Below are positions 1 through 10,239 of a stretch of DNA of 64,000 bases, piece by piece (positions within the stretch are counted from its first letter, which is position 1; every line of letters begins with the position of its first letter). The stretch is taken from assembly GCA_963965975.1 (NCBI GenBank), contig OZ014414.1, positions 8,613,230 through 8,677,229 on the forward strand, read 5' to 3'. The notes under the pieces were generated by a model. That model was given only the letters and a program-made list of their open reading frames with translations, was not told the DNA's origin and did no database searches. The DNA comes from Xestospongia bergquistia. Lineage: Eukaryota > Porifera > Demospongiae > Haplosclerida > Petrosiidae. The translations under genes were made by a program, and so were the position numbers.

Positions 1-591
1 AGTCTTAATATAGAGAACACTTCATTGGACAGTAAGTGTGTATCGATATTATCAGAGATACTAAAAACTAATAAAACAATAAAGAGACTAGAGCTGGAGT
101 CCTCTTCACTTACTGGTGGTATCAAACAAGTCAGTGATAGTCTCTTTAATAATAAAACACTTGAACAGTTAGTGTTGTCTCATGTTACTGATATCACAGA
201 TGAAGATATAACTCACTTATCTACTATGTTATCAAGTAATACAACTTTAAAAGAACTAGAACTCTACAACTGTAACATCACTGATGATGGAGTCCGATAT
301 ATCTGTGAAGGACTTACTAAAAACCAAACATTGACTACGTTGGACATCGGACATAATCCTCAGATCACTTCAGTTAGTACCAGTACAATAGCAGATCTAA
401 TACAAACAACTACATCATTGACAACACTATATCTCTACGATACTTCACTGAACAATGATGATATCAAGACAATATGTACATCACTTAATAAAAATACTAC
501 AATAAGGAAACTATACTTATCAAGACAACATGAAGAGTATTGTAAGTTAGACAGTTATCAAGTTATTAAAGACAGGCTTGAGTTTTTGTAA
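1..591 (+). CDS. Receptor gene 1, terminal LRR exon (5' part outside window)
   Basis: Open from base 1 to a TAA at 589-591. It encodes about 196 residues of tandem LRRs of the ribonuclease-inhibitor type, with repeats of 25-29 residues in the pattern xxLxLxx...N/T.. followed by a helix. The window starts inside the first visible repeat (SLNIENTSLDSK), so the exon start and upstream domains are missing. The final residues KDRLEFL form a short capping strand. The exon matches the last exon of the other array members almost base for base, apart from beta-strand codons such as RLELESSSL and ELELYNCNI. A role as a ligand-recognition surface of a death-fold/LRR receptor is inferred from the complete paralogues downstream. 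Confidence 0.85.
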   Translation, partial: SLNIENTSLDSKCVSILSEILKTNKTIKRLELESSSLTGGIKQVSDSLFNNKTLEQLVLSHVTDITDEDITHLSTMLSSNTTLKELELYNCNITDDGVRYICEGLTKNQTLTTLDIGHNPQITSVSTSTIADLIQTTTSLTTLYLYDTSLNNDDIKTICTSLNKNTTIRKLYLSRQHEEYCKLDSYQVIKDRLEFL

Positions 592-978
592 TAGTAAGTA
601 GTTTGTTGTTTATTCTTAATCTGTATTCTCGCTCACTTTTATTTTCTCTTTAAATTTCTTTTAACTTTCTTTTCTTTAATAACAATTTCTTTCTCTAACA
701 AAAATTTTGTTAATTAGTAGACAAAAAAATAGAGCAGTTTTGCTTGACACTTACTTCTCTAACATCGCACATTTTTGTCTCTCTAACAAGTAACAGCTGG
801 TCAATTGGCGCCTATAAATTGCTGTAATTATTATTTGTGGGCGGAATATTATTTTTAACCCTTTGTGGCGAGAGAAGTCCTCAAGCAATGAGAAATGTAC
901 TTGCATTACATTTAGACCACCTAAAGAAGTCAACATGACCTGTCTTATATTCAGAGATGACAATATTCTAGTATCAAA
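592..978 (+). repeat. Conserved flank found after every LRR exon
   Basis: This non-coding stretch begins AGTAAGTAGTTTGTTG and runs through pyrimidine-rich DNA to a block containing GGCGCCTATAAATT and TTATTTGTGGGCGG. Recognisable copies follow the LRR exons ending at 8024, 18759, 25286, 33347 (interrupted by a Penelope-like insertion), 45296 and 56498. In the first four the flank leads into the 2A/PHD retrotransposon fragment. After 45296 and 56498 it continues into a diverged equivalent without the ORF. It probably holds the 3' UTR and polyadenylation region of the receptor gene (AATAAAAATAGAGC is present in most copies) and marks the duplicated unit. Confidence 0.7.
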
Positions 979-1600
979 ATGGCGCGCGGTCAGCTGTTTC
1001 TGATGTGCTTCTTTTTTCTGTCTTTCCACTCGTACACTGCCTTCTCTCAGAAACTGTCTCTCGAGGAAAGAAGTCTACACATCACCTGTTACATGTATGG
1101 TCTTGTTTTTGTACCAAATCGACCCAGACATCGTAGATATCTGACAAAGTCTTTTTCTCGCCTCCATCGTAGTAGTTCATCAACGTACCAAGCTATAGTT
1201 CTACTTCTTCTTCTACTCTCTGGCGACATTGAATTAAATCCAGGTCCTGGAGATGTTGTGAAGTGTGTTTGTTTGACCCAAGAAGACACTGGCTACATGA
1301 TAGAATGTGATTCTTGTTGGTCTCATAGTGAATGTGTTAACATCTCTCCCACTGTTGCTGCTAACTCTCCCTTCATTTGTCCTTACTGTGTGAAGTCTCT
1401 AGTCTCCTCAGTATCTGTCCTTACTGTGTGAAGTCTCTAGTCTCCTCAGTATCTGTCCTTACTGTGTGAAGTCTCTAGTCTCCTCAGTATCTGTCCTAAC
1501 AAATGATATTACTCAGCTAAAAGAGATAGGCTAGTAAAACTTGAAAATACCTGTAAACCAATGTCTACTATTATTACTGAAATAAAAGCTGTTCAATTAC
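979..1600 (+). mobile_element. Non-LTR retrotransposon 5' fragment (2A-like peptide + PHD finger), copy 1
   Basis: The ORF 979-1431 encodes 150 residues. In order they are: a hydrophobic start (MARGQLFLMCFFFLSFHSY) resembling a signal peptide; a basic stretch (RPRHRRY); a leucine run; the 2A-like motif SGDIELNPGPG at about residues 81-91; and a C4HC3 PHD finger (CVC, CDSC, HSEC, CPYC) at about 95-135. It stops at SVLTV because the 38-bp repeat shifts the frame. Remnants of the following coiled coil (ITQLKE, KLENTCKPMS) remain at about 1509-1565. 2A peptides N-terminal to PHD and endonuclease domains are known in CR1/L2-type LINEs. Endonuclease and reverse transcriptase are absent, so this is a dead fragment. 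It is the copy with the most intact N-terminal part. Confidence 0.8.
1381..1494 (+). repeat. 38-bp tandem repeat, 3 copies, inside the LINE ORF
   Basis: Three adjacent 38-bp copies start CCTTACTGTGTGAAGTCTCT, at 1381, 1419 and 1457. The unit encodes the end of the PHD finger (CPYCVKSLVSSVS). Because 38 is not a multiple of three, the second copy is read out of frame and gives an immediate TGA. Confidence 0.9.
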
Positions 1601-1760
1601 AATCAATGATAATTACTACACAAGTATCATTATCTTACTTCTCATTAAATATGTTCTCTGTTTACAATTCTCAGGACAACCAGTATTCTCTATGAAATAT
1701 GGGTGTGGTTTTAACGCTGTGTGTGCGTGTCAGCATACGAGGCTAACCGGATCGTTTTAC
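1595..1760 (+). promoter_or_regulatory. Orphan copy of a receptor-gene 5' flank
   Basis: The segment with ATGATAATTACTACACAAG, TTTACAATTCTCAGGACA, AATATGG and AACGCTG...GCGTGTCAGC matches, with gaps, the 230 bases directly upstream of gene 9 (63563-63790). No start codon or death-domain exon follows here, so it looks like a promoter whose gene was lost, joined to the end of the LINE fragment. The match is visible by eye; promoter activity is inferred. Confidence 0.5.
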
Positions 1761-1986
1761 CCCGGAAATACGTAATAAATGTATTGTTCCCTAAACATAG
1801 AATATGACGTAAGTGATCTCAAAGCATGAAACAATGTGGAAGAATTATGAACTTCACTGAATTATGATTTGTAAGTGTCTATAACTCTATATCTTATCTT
1901 AGTCAATATATCCAATTGTCTATTCCTTTGTGTGTGTTCTAGAACTTTCTCTATCTATGTATGTATATATATATATATATATATTT

Positions 1987-2177
1987 TAGTCCTTTCTAAG
2001 AGAGTCGGATTAAACTCTATTTATTATCAAGGATATGACATATACGTCTATGAATGTACACAGCAAAAAATTCTTGAAGGTGTTTTAGCATTGGACAAGT
2101 TTAAAATATCTAGATCAAGAAGTAGGAAAGTTGAAGAGAATGTGAAGACTTTACTGACAGCAATTATTATCAATTGA
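1987..2177 (+). CDS. Possible terminal exon of an unrecognised + strand gene
   Basis: After a (TA)n tract and a TTTTAG acceptor ending at 1986, one frame stays open for about 63 codons to a TGA at 2175-2177. Its product begins around LSKRVGLNSIYYQGYDIYV and contains a basic patch (KISRSRSRKVEENVK). The upstream part of the longer open frame (from 1875) is low-complexity intron-like sequence and is probably not coding. No family was recognised. The exon converges on the - strand gene at 2285. It could be a fragment left by a rearrangement like the other gene pieces here. Confidence 0.35.
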
Positions 2178-2284
2178 AACTGTGATTTCTGAAATGACTA
2201 AAGAAGTTACTACATGATAATTATTTCATTTATTTTATCACTTCATAGATTCGTGTACTGCTAAAATTTAAAAAGAACATTTAT

Positions 2285-3090
2285 TTATTTACAAGAGAGA
2301 CATTTACTTAATTCTAACGATCTTGTTATAACAAATGGCTCAATATCAGGGAAGGTATCTCTCTGTACTACTGTGAATAAAGATATATCTTCCTCATTCT
2401 GTAGCACTATCCACTCTTGAGAAAGTGATATTACTTCCTCTGCTATAGCTTGAAATGGTGCCTGAATTGAAACATGACAAAATTATCACAGCAAAACAAA
2501 CATGTGACAAGAGGATTGTGAGCCATTGATGTTGTGCACAACTGTCTTTTAAGAACATGTCCTATGTGCTTTTTTCTCCACAGTCTCTTAGGTTTCTAAA
2601 AAGTGAAAGTTATGTGATGTCACACTAGCTCCTTTATCTTCAATAAATGATGACATTTTGGGAATAAATTTCTTGCTTATTTGAAACACCTACAACCTAA
2701 TTTTTTTGTCTAATTAATGCACACTATTACACATTGGCAATACACTGCCAATCTTAAAACCAGTTTTATTAAATATCATATATCTCTGCTATACTTCCAT
2801 TTACGACAATAAAGCCAAAGCTAATACATGGAGGTGGTTGTGAACTTTCTCTCAATATAAGCTTTGCTATGATCTAACACACAGTGGTCGAGAAAAATTG
2901 GCCAGACCGTTATTTTTAACCAATATATATTTATATTAAAACATATCTGTGACAAAACTTAAGCTTAAAAAATATTTTTGAATATATTTTCTAAAACCTT
3001 AATCTATATGTCATATCGTAAATGACTACAAAGCTTCTACAATATACAAAAATTACTAAAATAAGACCGTTTACTTACCACACTCGCCAT
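2285..3090 (-). CDS. Unrecognised small two-exon gene, divergent from gene 2
   Basis: On the - strand ATGGCGAGTGTG (3090-3079) is followed by GTAAGT. A second exon opens after ATTCAG at 2461 and stays open to TAA at 2287-2285. The spliced product is 62 residues: MASV joined to APFQAIAEEVISLSQEW, an acidic hydrophobic middle (QNEEDISLFTVVQRDTFPD) and a short Cys-containing end. A GTAAAT inside the second exon could be a donor, so this may be only the start of a longer gene whose other exons are lost. Both exons recur, the second truncated, upstream of gene 6 (about 39030-39085 and 39757-39768). Only 117 bp separate its start from that of gene 2, which implies a shared bidirectional promoter. 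I recognise no family. Confidence 0.4.
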
Positions 3091-3207
3091 CTTTACCCGT
3101 AAAATTAAACGCATAGAGACAAACTGAAATAATATTTATACATGTACTTTATATTAGCATCCGGTCGAGTTTCACATCCATATCGTATAGTATCTAGCAA
3201 AGAAGCA

Positions 3208-6200
3208 ATGGCTACAGGAAACCTATCTTTTGAGGAGATTCTCGTAGAGAAACCAACACTTGATGAATTATGTGAACATATTCGTATTGGTAGTAAATGG
3301 TATCAGTTGGGAATTCAGTTGAAACTGAACGCTAAGAAGTTGGAAGATATTCACAAGCTACCAGATGACTCCATATACAAAACAACAAAAATGTTTGAGT
3401 TGTGGTTAGATACTAAACCTGATGCTACCAGAAGACAAGTGATAGATGCTTTGAGGAAGGAAGTTATTGAAGAAATCACTGTTGCTCATGAGTATGAGCA
3501 AATGTTGAGAAAATCCAGTAATCTTCCTACTAGTAAGTACAAGAACCTTTTACATGTATATCATGTTATAAATGTTATATTATTAGTTTATTTATGAATT
3601 GTGTACTGTTCTTATTATAGGAATGGACTCTCAGTCTTTAGCTAATGAAGCAACTGCTATTCTTCAGTGTCATAATGATACACTGTTACAGTGTCTGATT
3701 AATCCTGTAAAAGTATCCCAGCTCTTATTTAGTGAGAGATGCATCAGTGGAGAAACACTTGATAAGATGGAGTCATTACAAGGCTCTCCAGATGAGAAGA
3801 AGACAACTCTGTTATCTGCTATATATACAGCAATATCTTCAGATCATAAGAAGTTGAAAGTGTTAGTAACAGTACTGTCCAAGTTTGAAGAGACAAAAAT
3901 GCTATCTGAAAACATTATCAGTGAATATAGTGAGAGGTCAATTAAATAATTTATAATTAATACTTATTGTTAATAGGTCAAACATTTCCAGATGACCAGA
4001 CAACAGTAGCTAATGTTCAAGAGGTAGTAATGACAAGTTATAGTAGTCATGAAGATCATGCCAGTGATATTTTACGTTGTCATTATGGTACTCTCTCTCA
4101 GTCTCTCCGATTTCCTGTTAGAGTATCACACTATACCTCTATGGAGAGGGAGTTATTACTAAAACTAGACTAGCAATTATAAAATATACTGCCAAGTCTT
4201 TGTCAACAAATAAAGCATTATTGATGTTGTTAGGAGCTGTACGTCATGCTGTACATACCAACTATCATCATCTGACGATCTTTGCTAGTGTATCGTTAAA
4301 ATTTACTAGCACTGTACCATGTGCTAATGCTATCTTAAAGGATTGTAGTAAATACATTATTATGTACTCATTATATTAAATGATATTTTATTATTAATTT
4401 TTAATAGAGAAAGTTTTTCCTGATGTCATCATTCCTGAAGTACAGACCAGAGTTAAACACCCATTGACCACTAAATCAGTAGATAGCACTAAAGCTTCAA
4501 GACAAGGTTAGTATATACTGTGTGTGATATATTGAAGGATTATTTCTTGATCTTATTGTAGATGATGTAGTAAAGGAAATTATACTTCCTCAAAGTTTGA
4601 GTCCTATTTTTGGATCAATTAAAAGTGAATTTGCAATAGCCTTTAGTAATATCCGAGAAGCTATCAATACCACACCTCCACCTCTGGATAAGCTGAAACA
4701 ATTTCTTCAAGATGGTTACTCTCACTTCAAATCTCGAATAGCTCATTCTGCCTCCATTGATGATGTCCTAGATGTTGTAAATGATCACTGTACAGTTATC
4801 AACATCAGTTGTCTGGAGGGTATTGTGAAGCGCTTCAAAATCAAGGAAGCTGAGACACATATACAAACATACATACAAAGATATTGTTCAGTCATTTTGT
4901 GAAAAAACAAAAGCTTCTCTCTGTTTAGATGAAAGTTTTAAAATAACAAATACTCCTTCTCTTCTTAAATGTGAGACAGTTGTCTTTGTGTTAAACTGGG
5001 ATCCTAAAGATTGTACTTTGAAAGATATCGAGGACATTCTTTCCATATCACTTGACATAAATGTGGAGATTCGTTACATACAAAGAGGCAACTCCATCAT
5101 TGTCACCTGTTTTTTTCCACTGAATCTAACAACTCTACTTATTGCCAGAGCTCAGGAAACTCTTGAAATAATGAAAGAAAAAGGATTACTTCAACTTACA
5201 GTTGGTCACTGTACCATTTATGATCATAGAAGAGACAAGGTAAGAGATGAATAGTATTAGACAACAGTTACTACATGTGTTGTTTATTGATATATAGGAG
5301 GTTAGAACTATTGTAGAAGAGAACACAAAGGAGTTGAGAAGTCATCTGGAACTAGAACAAACCATCCGGAAAAAGATGACTATACAAATGTCATCTATTA
5401 TCAGACAAAATGAAGGTATATTGTGTACAACTATTGTTTTATTTAATAACTGTCTATTATATGATATATCTGATTAATAACTTAATGTTCCTTTATATAG
5501 AAACAAGAGAAATGAAAGAAAAGACAATTGAAGATTTAAGATCACTTGTGAAAACAAAGGAAGGTAAATTAATACAACATCAATCACAAGTCTAATGTTG
5601 TCAGTATTTTACATAATATATTAGTGATCAATTTTCTTCTCATTTTATATAAAGCTATTGAGAAGAATATACTGTCAGTGTCTACTGAGAGACAGAAAGA
5701 GCTAGAGACACTACAAGAAATAATAACGTCATTGACTTTACAAGTAAGAGAGAGAGACCAACAGATTGAGGAGTTAAAACAGAGCTTGAAAGGTAACTGA
5801 TATTAGTGACTTCTCAATATATGATATTGTCACTAGATCTAGCATTTATACCAAAGGTTCGTAAACCAGTAACTGATCAAGGACTTGAGGAAACACAAAC
5901 AAAATCCAGCCAAGAAGAGTCCACATATGAAACTACAGGTAATAATATACTAATATATATGTCTTAATTGTGACTACTAGAGTCTCCACTAATATTAGAG
6001 TTGAAAGATCAGTTAAAAGGTTCAGCTGATAATAAAGACGAAACCACTCCTCCAAGTAAGTTTATATGATAATATTCTATCTCTTACAATTAATAATGTT
6101 AATAATTATTAAATTTATAAACCACAAATTCTTAAAAGTGTAAATTATATTCATAATTCTCAAACCACAATAATTTAAATTAATAACATATAAAAATGAA

Positions 6201-8024
6201 TTTCCATATTTACTATACACTCCCTTAGTGTCAGTATAATATGATAGAGTTATGATTATGATAAGATCTATAAAATGTTTATATTAAGTGTTATCATATT
6301 AAACTATATACATGTACATGTTTAATATAAGTATCTTATATAGAGTCTCCAGTATTACATGATATATTAAAGGACTATGATGATAAAAAGACAAAGGATG
6401 AAGAGTCAGACAAAAGAGGTAAGACTTAGAGAATGTTATATTAGTTTATTAAAATTATAATATAATAAAATACACATACACTACAAGTATTGTTATTAAC
6501 CTTGCTGTACGTGGGCGCACTATAGTGGACAGTAGCAAAACTTGTGTACTTTTTAAGAATACTGCCAAAAGGAGCGTCAAACGAACAAAAAATTTTAAAA
6601 TCTGAAAAACATTTGAAAAAAGCACAGCTTTCAGCAAAGACTCGAGAATTCAATAAAAACCTTCTGCATACAGCTTATGACATTTTCCAACTTTTTTAAG
6701 TGAGAATTTTTGCCAAAATACTTCTTTGGAAAGTTATGACAGTTTTACTAACTTTTGGCAGTTATCTTTATCAATACATTGAGTGTGAACTAAAAATACA
6801 ACTATTATCAAATGAACTTTACACATTTCACTTACTATTAACAATAAAAGTATAGATGTTAAGAAACAATAAACAGGACATATCATATTCAAACAGGAAA
6901 TGTCTAAAGAATAATTCATTTCAGATTTTGTATTAGATCAATTGTCACATTAAAGCTACCAGACAATTCCCCTCAAAGCAAAGGGGTTGATCTCATCAGT
7001 TGATATATGAATACCAGAAATCTATTATATAGTAGTGTTCTGTTAGTATGATAGGATTGTTCCTAACAGTAAACCACGCCTCTTGCAATTCGTTGCCATA
7101 GTAACCGTAGTCAGTAAACAGTAATGGCTTCCTTTCTTTTTCAGTGTATTGTCTGTGTATTGTAGTGTGTTATAGTATATATTACTATGTGTGTACTATA
7201 CTATATACTAACTCTGTTTTATAACAGGAGATACTGGAAGTGTTCAGTGGAATGATGTTAACAATAATGTTATACTCACTAGTCCAAGTGTATTAGAAAG
7301 TGAAGATGTTATAAGTAAATTAATAAAAGAACAACAAACAGGAAAAGAATGGAGTATTCATCTCTACTCATCATCTCCTGAAAGTACTGCAGTTATTATA
7401 AACAATCTTAATAAGTGTACAGTGAGGAATCTTGATATACGGCGCACTTCATTGGACAGTAAGTGTGTATCGATATTATCAGAGATACTAAAAACTAATA
7501 AAACAATAAAGAGACTACAGCTGTTGTCCTCTTCACTTACTGGTGGTATCAAACAAGTCGGTGATAGTCTCTTTAATAATAAAACACTTGAACAGTTAGT
7601 GTTGTTTGATGTTACTGGTATCACAGATGAAGATATAACTCACTTATCTACTATGTTATCAAGTAATACAACTTTAAAAGAACTAAAATTCCTCTACTGT
7701 AACATCACTGATAATGGAGTCCGATATATCTGTGAAGGACTTACTAAAAACCAAACATTGACTTCGTTGAACATCGGAGGTAATCATCAGATCACTTCAG
7801 TTAGTACCAGTACAATAGCAGATCTAATACAAACAACTACATCATTGAAAGAACTACGTCTCTACAATACTTCACTGAACAATGATGATATCAAGACAAT
7901 ATGTACATCACTTAATAAAAATACTACAATAAGGAAACTATACTTATCACCACAACATGAAGAGTATTGTATGAAGTTAGACAGTTATCAAGTTATTAAA
8001 GATAGACTTCAGTATTGGATATAG
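3208..8024 (+). pseudogene. Receptor gene 2: DD / CARD-like / 220-aa module / coiled coil / LRR, with two frameshifts
   Basis: Exons, from splice signals and paralogues: 3208-3532 (death domain, KWYQLGIQLKL and MFELWLDTKPDATRR), 3621-3929 (CARD-like 1), 3977-4347 (linker and CARD-like 2), 4408-4506, 4562-5239 (220-residue module), 5298-5415, 5501-5563, 5655-5792, 5837-5938, 5981-6055, 6344-6418 (coiled coil and acidic linkers), 7228-8024 (LRRs). Two lesions break the frame. One base is missing near 4131 in CARD-like 2, after VRVS, and later codons (TNKALLMLLGAVRHAV) are read in another frame. A 4-bp tandem duplication (ACAT/ATAC) near 4868-4875 interrupts the module at ETHIQTY. Splice sites and the LRR exon remain intact, so the decay is recent or the LRR exon is kept uniform by gene conversion. 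The longer open frame from 3142 adds a non-conserved start; ATG 3208 is preferred because AAAGAAGCAATGGCTRCA recurs in genes 2, 6 and 9. Confidence 0.8.
6496..7100. other. Gene 2 intron with non-paralogous insertion, no gene seen
   Basis: Up to 6495 the intron matches genes 3 and 6 (TACACATACACTACAAGTATTG), then becomes unrelated, with GGGCGCACTATAGTGGACAG and purine-rich stretches that encode nothing recognisable. From about 6955 it returns to a degraded arm of the intronic MITE family (CCCCTCAAAGCAAAGGGGTTG). Confidence 0.5.
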
Positions 8025-8419
8025 TAAGTAGTTTGTTGTTTATTCTTAATCTGTTAATTTGTTAATTCATAATTTATTCTATTCTTTCTCTTTAAATTAT
8101 CTGTCACTTTATTTTCACTTCTTTTATTAACAATTTATTTCTCCAACAAAACTAGTAGACAATAAAAATAGAGCAGTTTTGCTTGACACTTACTTCTCTA
8201 GCGTCGCACTTTTTGTCTCTCTACCAGCTGGTCAATTGGCGCCTGTAATTATTATTTGTGGACGGAGTATTATTTTTAACTCCTTTATGAAAGTATCTAT
8301 GTTCCAGTTTCTCGAGAGAAGACCTCAAGCAATGAGAAATATACTTGCATTACATTTTAGACCACCTAAAGAAGTCAACATGACCTGTCTTATATTCAGA
8401 GATGAAAATATTCTAGTAT

Positions 8420-9440
8420 CAAATGGCGCGTGGTCAGCTGTTTCTGATGTGCTTCTTTTTTCTGTCTTTCCACTCGTACGCTGCCTTCTCTCAGAAACTG
8501 TCTCTCGAGGAAAGAAGTCTACACATCACCTGTTACATGTATAGTCTTGTTTTTGTACCAAATCGACCCAGACATCGTAGATATCTAACAAAGTCTTTTT
8601 CTCACCTCCATCGTAGTATAGTTCATCAACGTAACAAGCTATAGTTCTACTTCTTTTCCTTCTACTCTCTGGCAACATTGAATTAAATCTAGGTCCTGGA
8701 AATGATAAAGATGTTGTGAAGTGTGTTTGTTTGACCCAAGAAGACACTGGCCACATGATAGAATGTGAGTCTTGTTGGTCTCATAGTGAATGTGTTAACA
8801 TCTCTCCCACTGTTGCTGCTAACTATCCCTTCATTTGTCCTTACTGTGTGAAGTCTCTAGTCTCCTCAGTATCTGTCCTTACTGTGTGAAGTCTCTATTC
8901 TCCTCAGTATCTGTTCTTACTGTGTGAAGTCTCTAGTCTCCTCAGTATCTGTCCTAACAAGTGATATTACTCAGCTAAAAGATAGGCTAGTAAAACTTGA
9001 AAATACCTGTAAACCAATGTATACTATTATTACTGAAATAAAAGCTGTTCAATTGACTCTATCTCTCACAAAGTACAAAATGTTATCCTGCTCTGCTGCC
9101 AGTTCTATTTCCATTCCTACATCTAATCATTCTTCTGAGCCCATGCAGCTATTCTTCAACTTCCTCTATCATTATATTATCATTACCTCCAATTCTTCAC
9201 TCTTTCTCTACCACTCCTTCTCCAAAATTCCACCCTCCTTACAGTACTCCTTCTCAAACTCTCAACCCTCCCTCTATAGCTCCTCCTCCAATTCTCAACC
9301 ATCCATCAATAGCTCCTCCTCCTCTCTCAGTAAGTTTATTCTAATTTTTATGTGTGATTTCATTATCTTACACAGATAATTGATCAGAGACTCTTCATGT
9401 AAATTTAACTCTTCAGCTCTTTATAGATATCCCTACACTG
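8420..9440 (+). mobile_element. Non-LTR retrotransposon 5' fragment, copy 2 (2A motif mutated)
   Basis: This has the same layout as copy 1. The start MARGQLFLMCFFFLSFHSY (8423) is intact, but the frame is lost at about 8617 and the 2A-like site is changed to GNIELNLGPG, replacing the Asp and the first Pro of the motif, so it should not work. The PHD finger frame follows (about 8716-8840), then three 38-bp repeats (8839-8952). A coiled coil (ITQLKDRLVKLEN) and a Ser/Pro-rich tract (9070-9330) end at a GTAAGT. The flanking DNA 9331-9470 is shared with copy 3, showing both derive from one duplicated insertion rather than separate retrotranspositions. Confidence 0.75.
8839..8952 (+). repeat. 38-bp tandem repeat, 3 copies, in LINE copy 2
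   Basis: Three copies at 8839, 8877 and 8915 with two or three substitutions. The repeat has the same position and sequence as in copies 1, 3 and 4. Confidence 0.85.
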
Positions 9441-9481
9441 TTTTTCCCCATTCAGTCATAACATAAAATAGTTGTAGCATC

Positions 9482-9975
9482 CAGACATGGGGCAAGCATT
9501 TAATGAAGTGCTTGAAGCACAAGTACAAGCATTTATGCTTCCAAAAAATAAATGCTTGAAAGCACAAATTCAAGCACTTAAAAATGCTTGAAGTACAAGC
9601 ACAAGCACTTTTGACCAAAAATTTCCTTTAAATAAACAATTTTATCTAAGTCATTTTTTAAAATTCTTATTGTTAGATCTTATAAACATTAGTTTATAGA
9701 ACATAGCATCTGTCAATCGGCATCTCTCTGGCCTAAACACAAGATCATAGCAGAAGATTATTAATGGATGTGCTAAGTGCACAAAGTACTTGCAGCATTT
9801 GTGCTTAAAAGTGCTTATAAAGTGCTTTAAAGCGCTAATACTATAAAGTGCTTAAGCACAAGCACAAGCATAAATGCTTACACATAATAAATGCTTGAAA
9901 GCACCTCCAAGCACTCCAAAAAATGTACTTAAAGTGCTTTCAAGCACAAGCACTCAAGTGCTTGCCCCATGTCTG
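9482..9975. mobile_element. hAT-type MITE with exact 8-bp target duplication
   Basis: This 494-bp element starts CAGACATGGGGCAAGCA and ends with the perfect inverse TGCTTGCCCCATGTCTG. The 8-bp direct repeat GTAGCATC flanks it at 9474-9481 and 9976-9983. A TIR beginning CAG with an 8-bp duplication is the hallmark of hAT transposons. The interior is built from many copies, in both directions, of the word CAAGCACTT/AAGTGCTT, so it can fold extensively and encodes nothing. The related flank at 20200 (LINE copy 3) lacks the insertion. Confidence 0.92.
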
Positions 9976-10239
9976 GTAGCATCAGTAACTTTGTCTTCTA
10001 TTTCATCATATTCATATGAACTCTTTGCCTATAATGTAAAAAGAGGATGACCCTTTTAATTACAACAATAATTTGGACGTAATAAGTTGTAGTCAGACAA
10101 CAGTAGACTCTGAATACCATCTATTTATAGAGTGATATCTACAATATTGTAGTTAATATAGAACTAGTTAGTGGGTGTGTACTAAATAACAATATAATAA
10201 TATTCATGACCTAATTACTTATCACTCACAGATTACCTT

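Noticed and set aside
979-1431. Viral origin of the 2A-like peptide
   Set aside because: The neighbouring PHD finger, coiled coil and APE endonuclease are those of a non-LTR retrotransposon; nothing viral is present.
1875-1986. Coding start for the + strand frame at 1875
   Set aside because: The first part is a (TA)n and pyrimidine-rich tract ending in an acceptor, so it is most likely intron; only the part after 1986 is listed.
3142-3207. Upstream start MYFILASGRVSHPY for genes 2 and 6
   Set aside because: The extension is not present in genes 3, 5 or 9, whereas the AAGCAATGGCT start is common to all.
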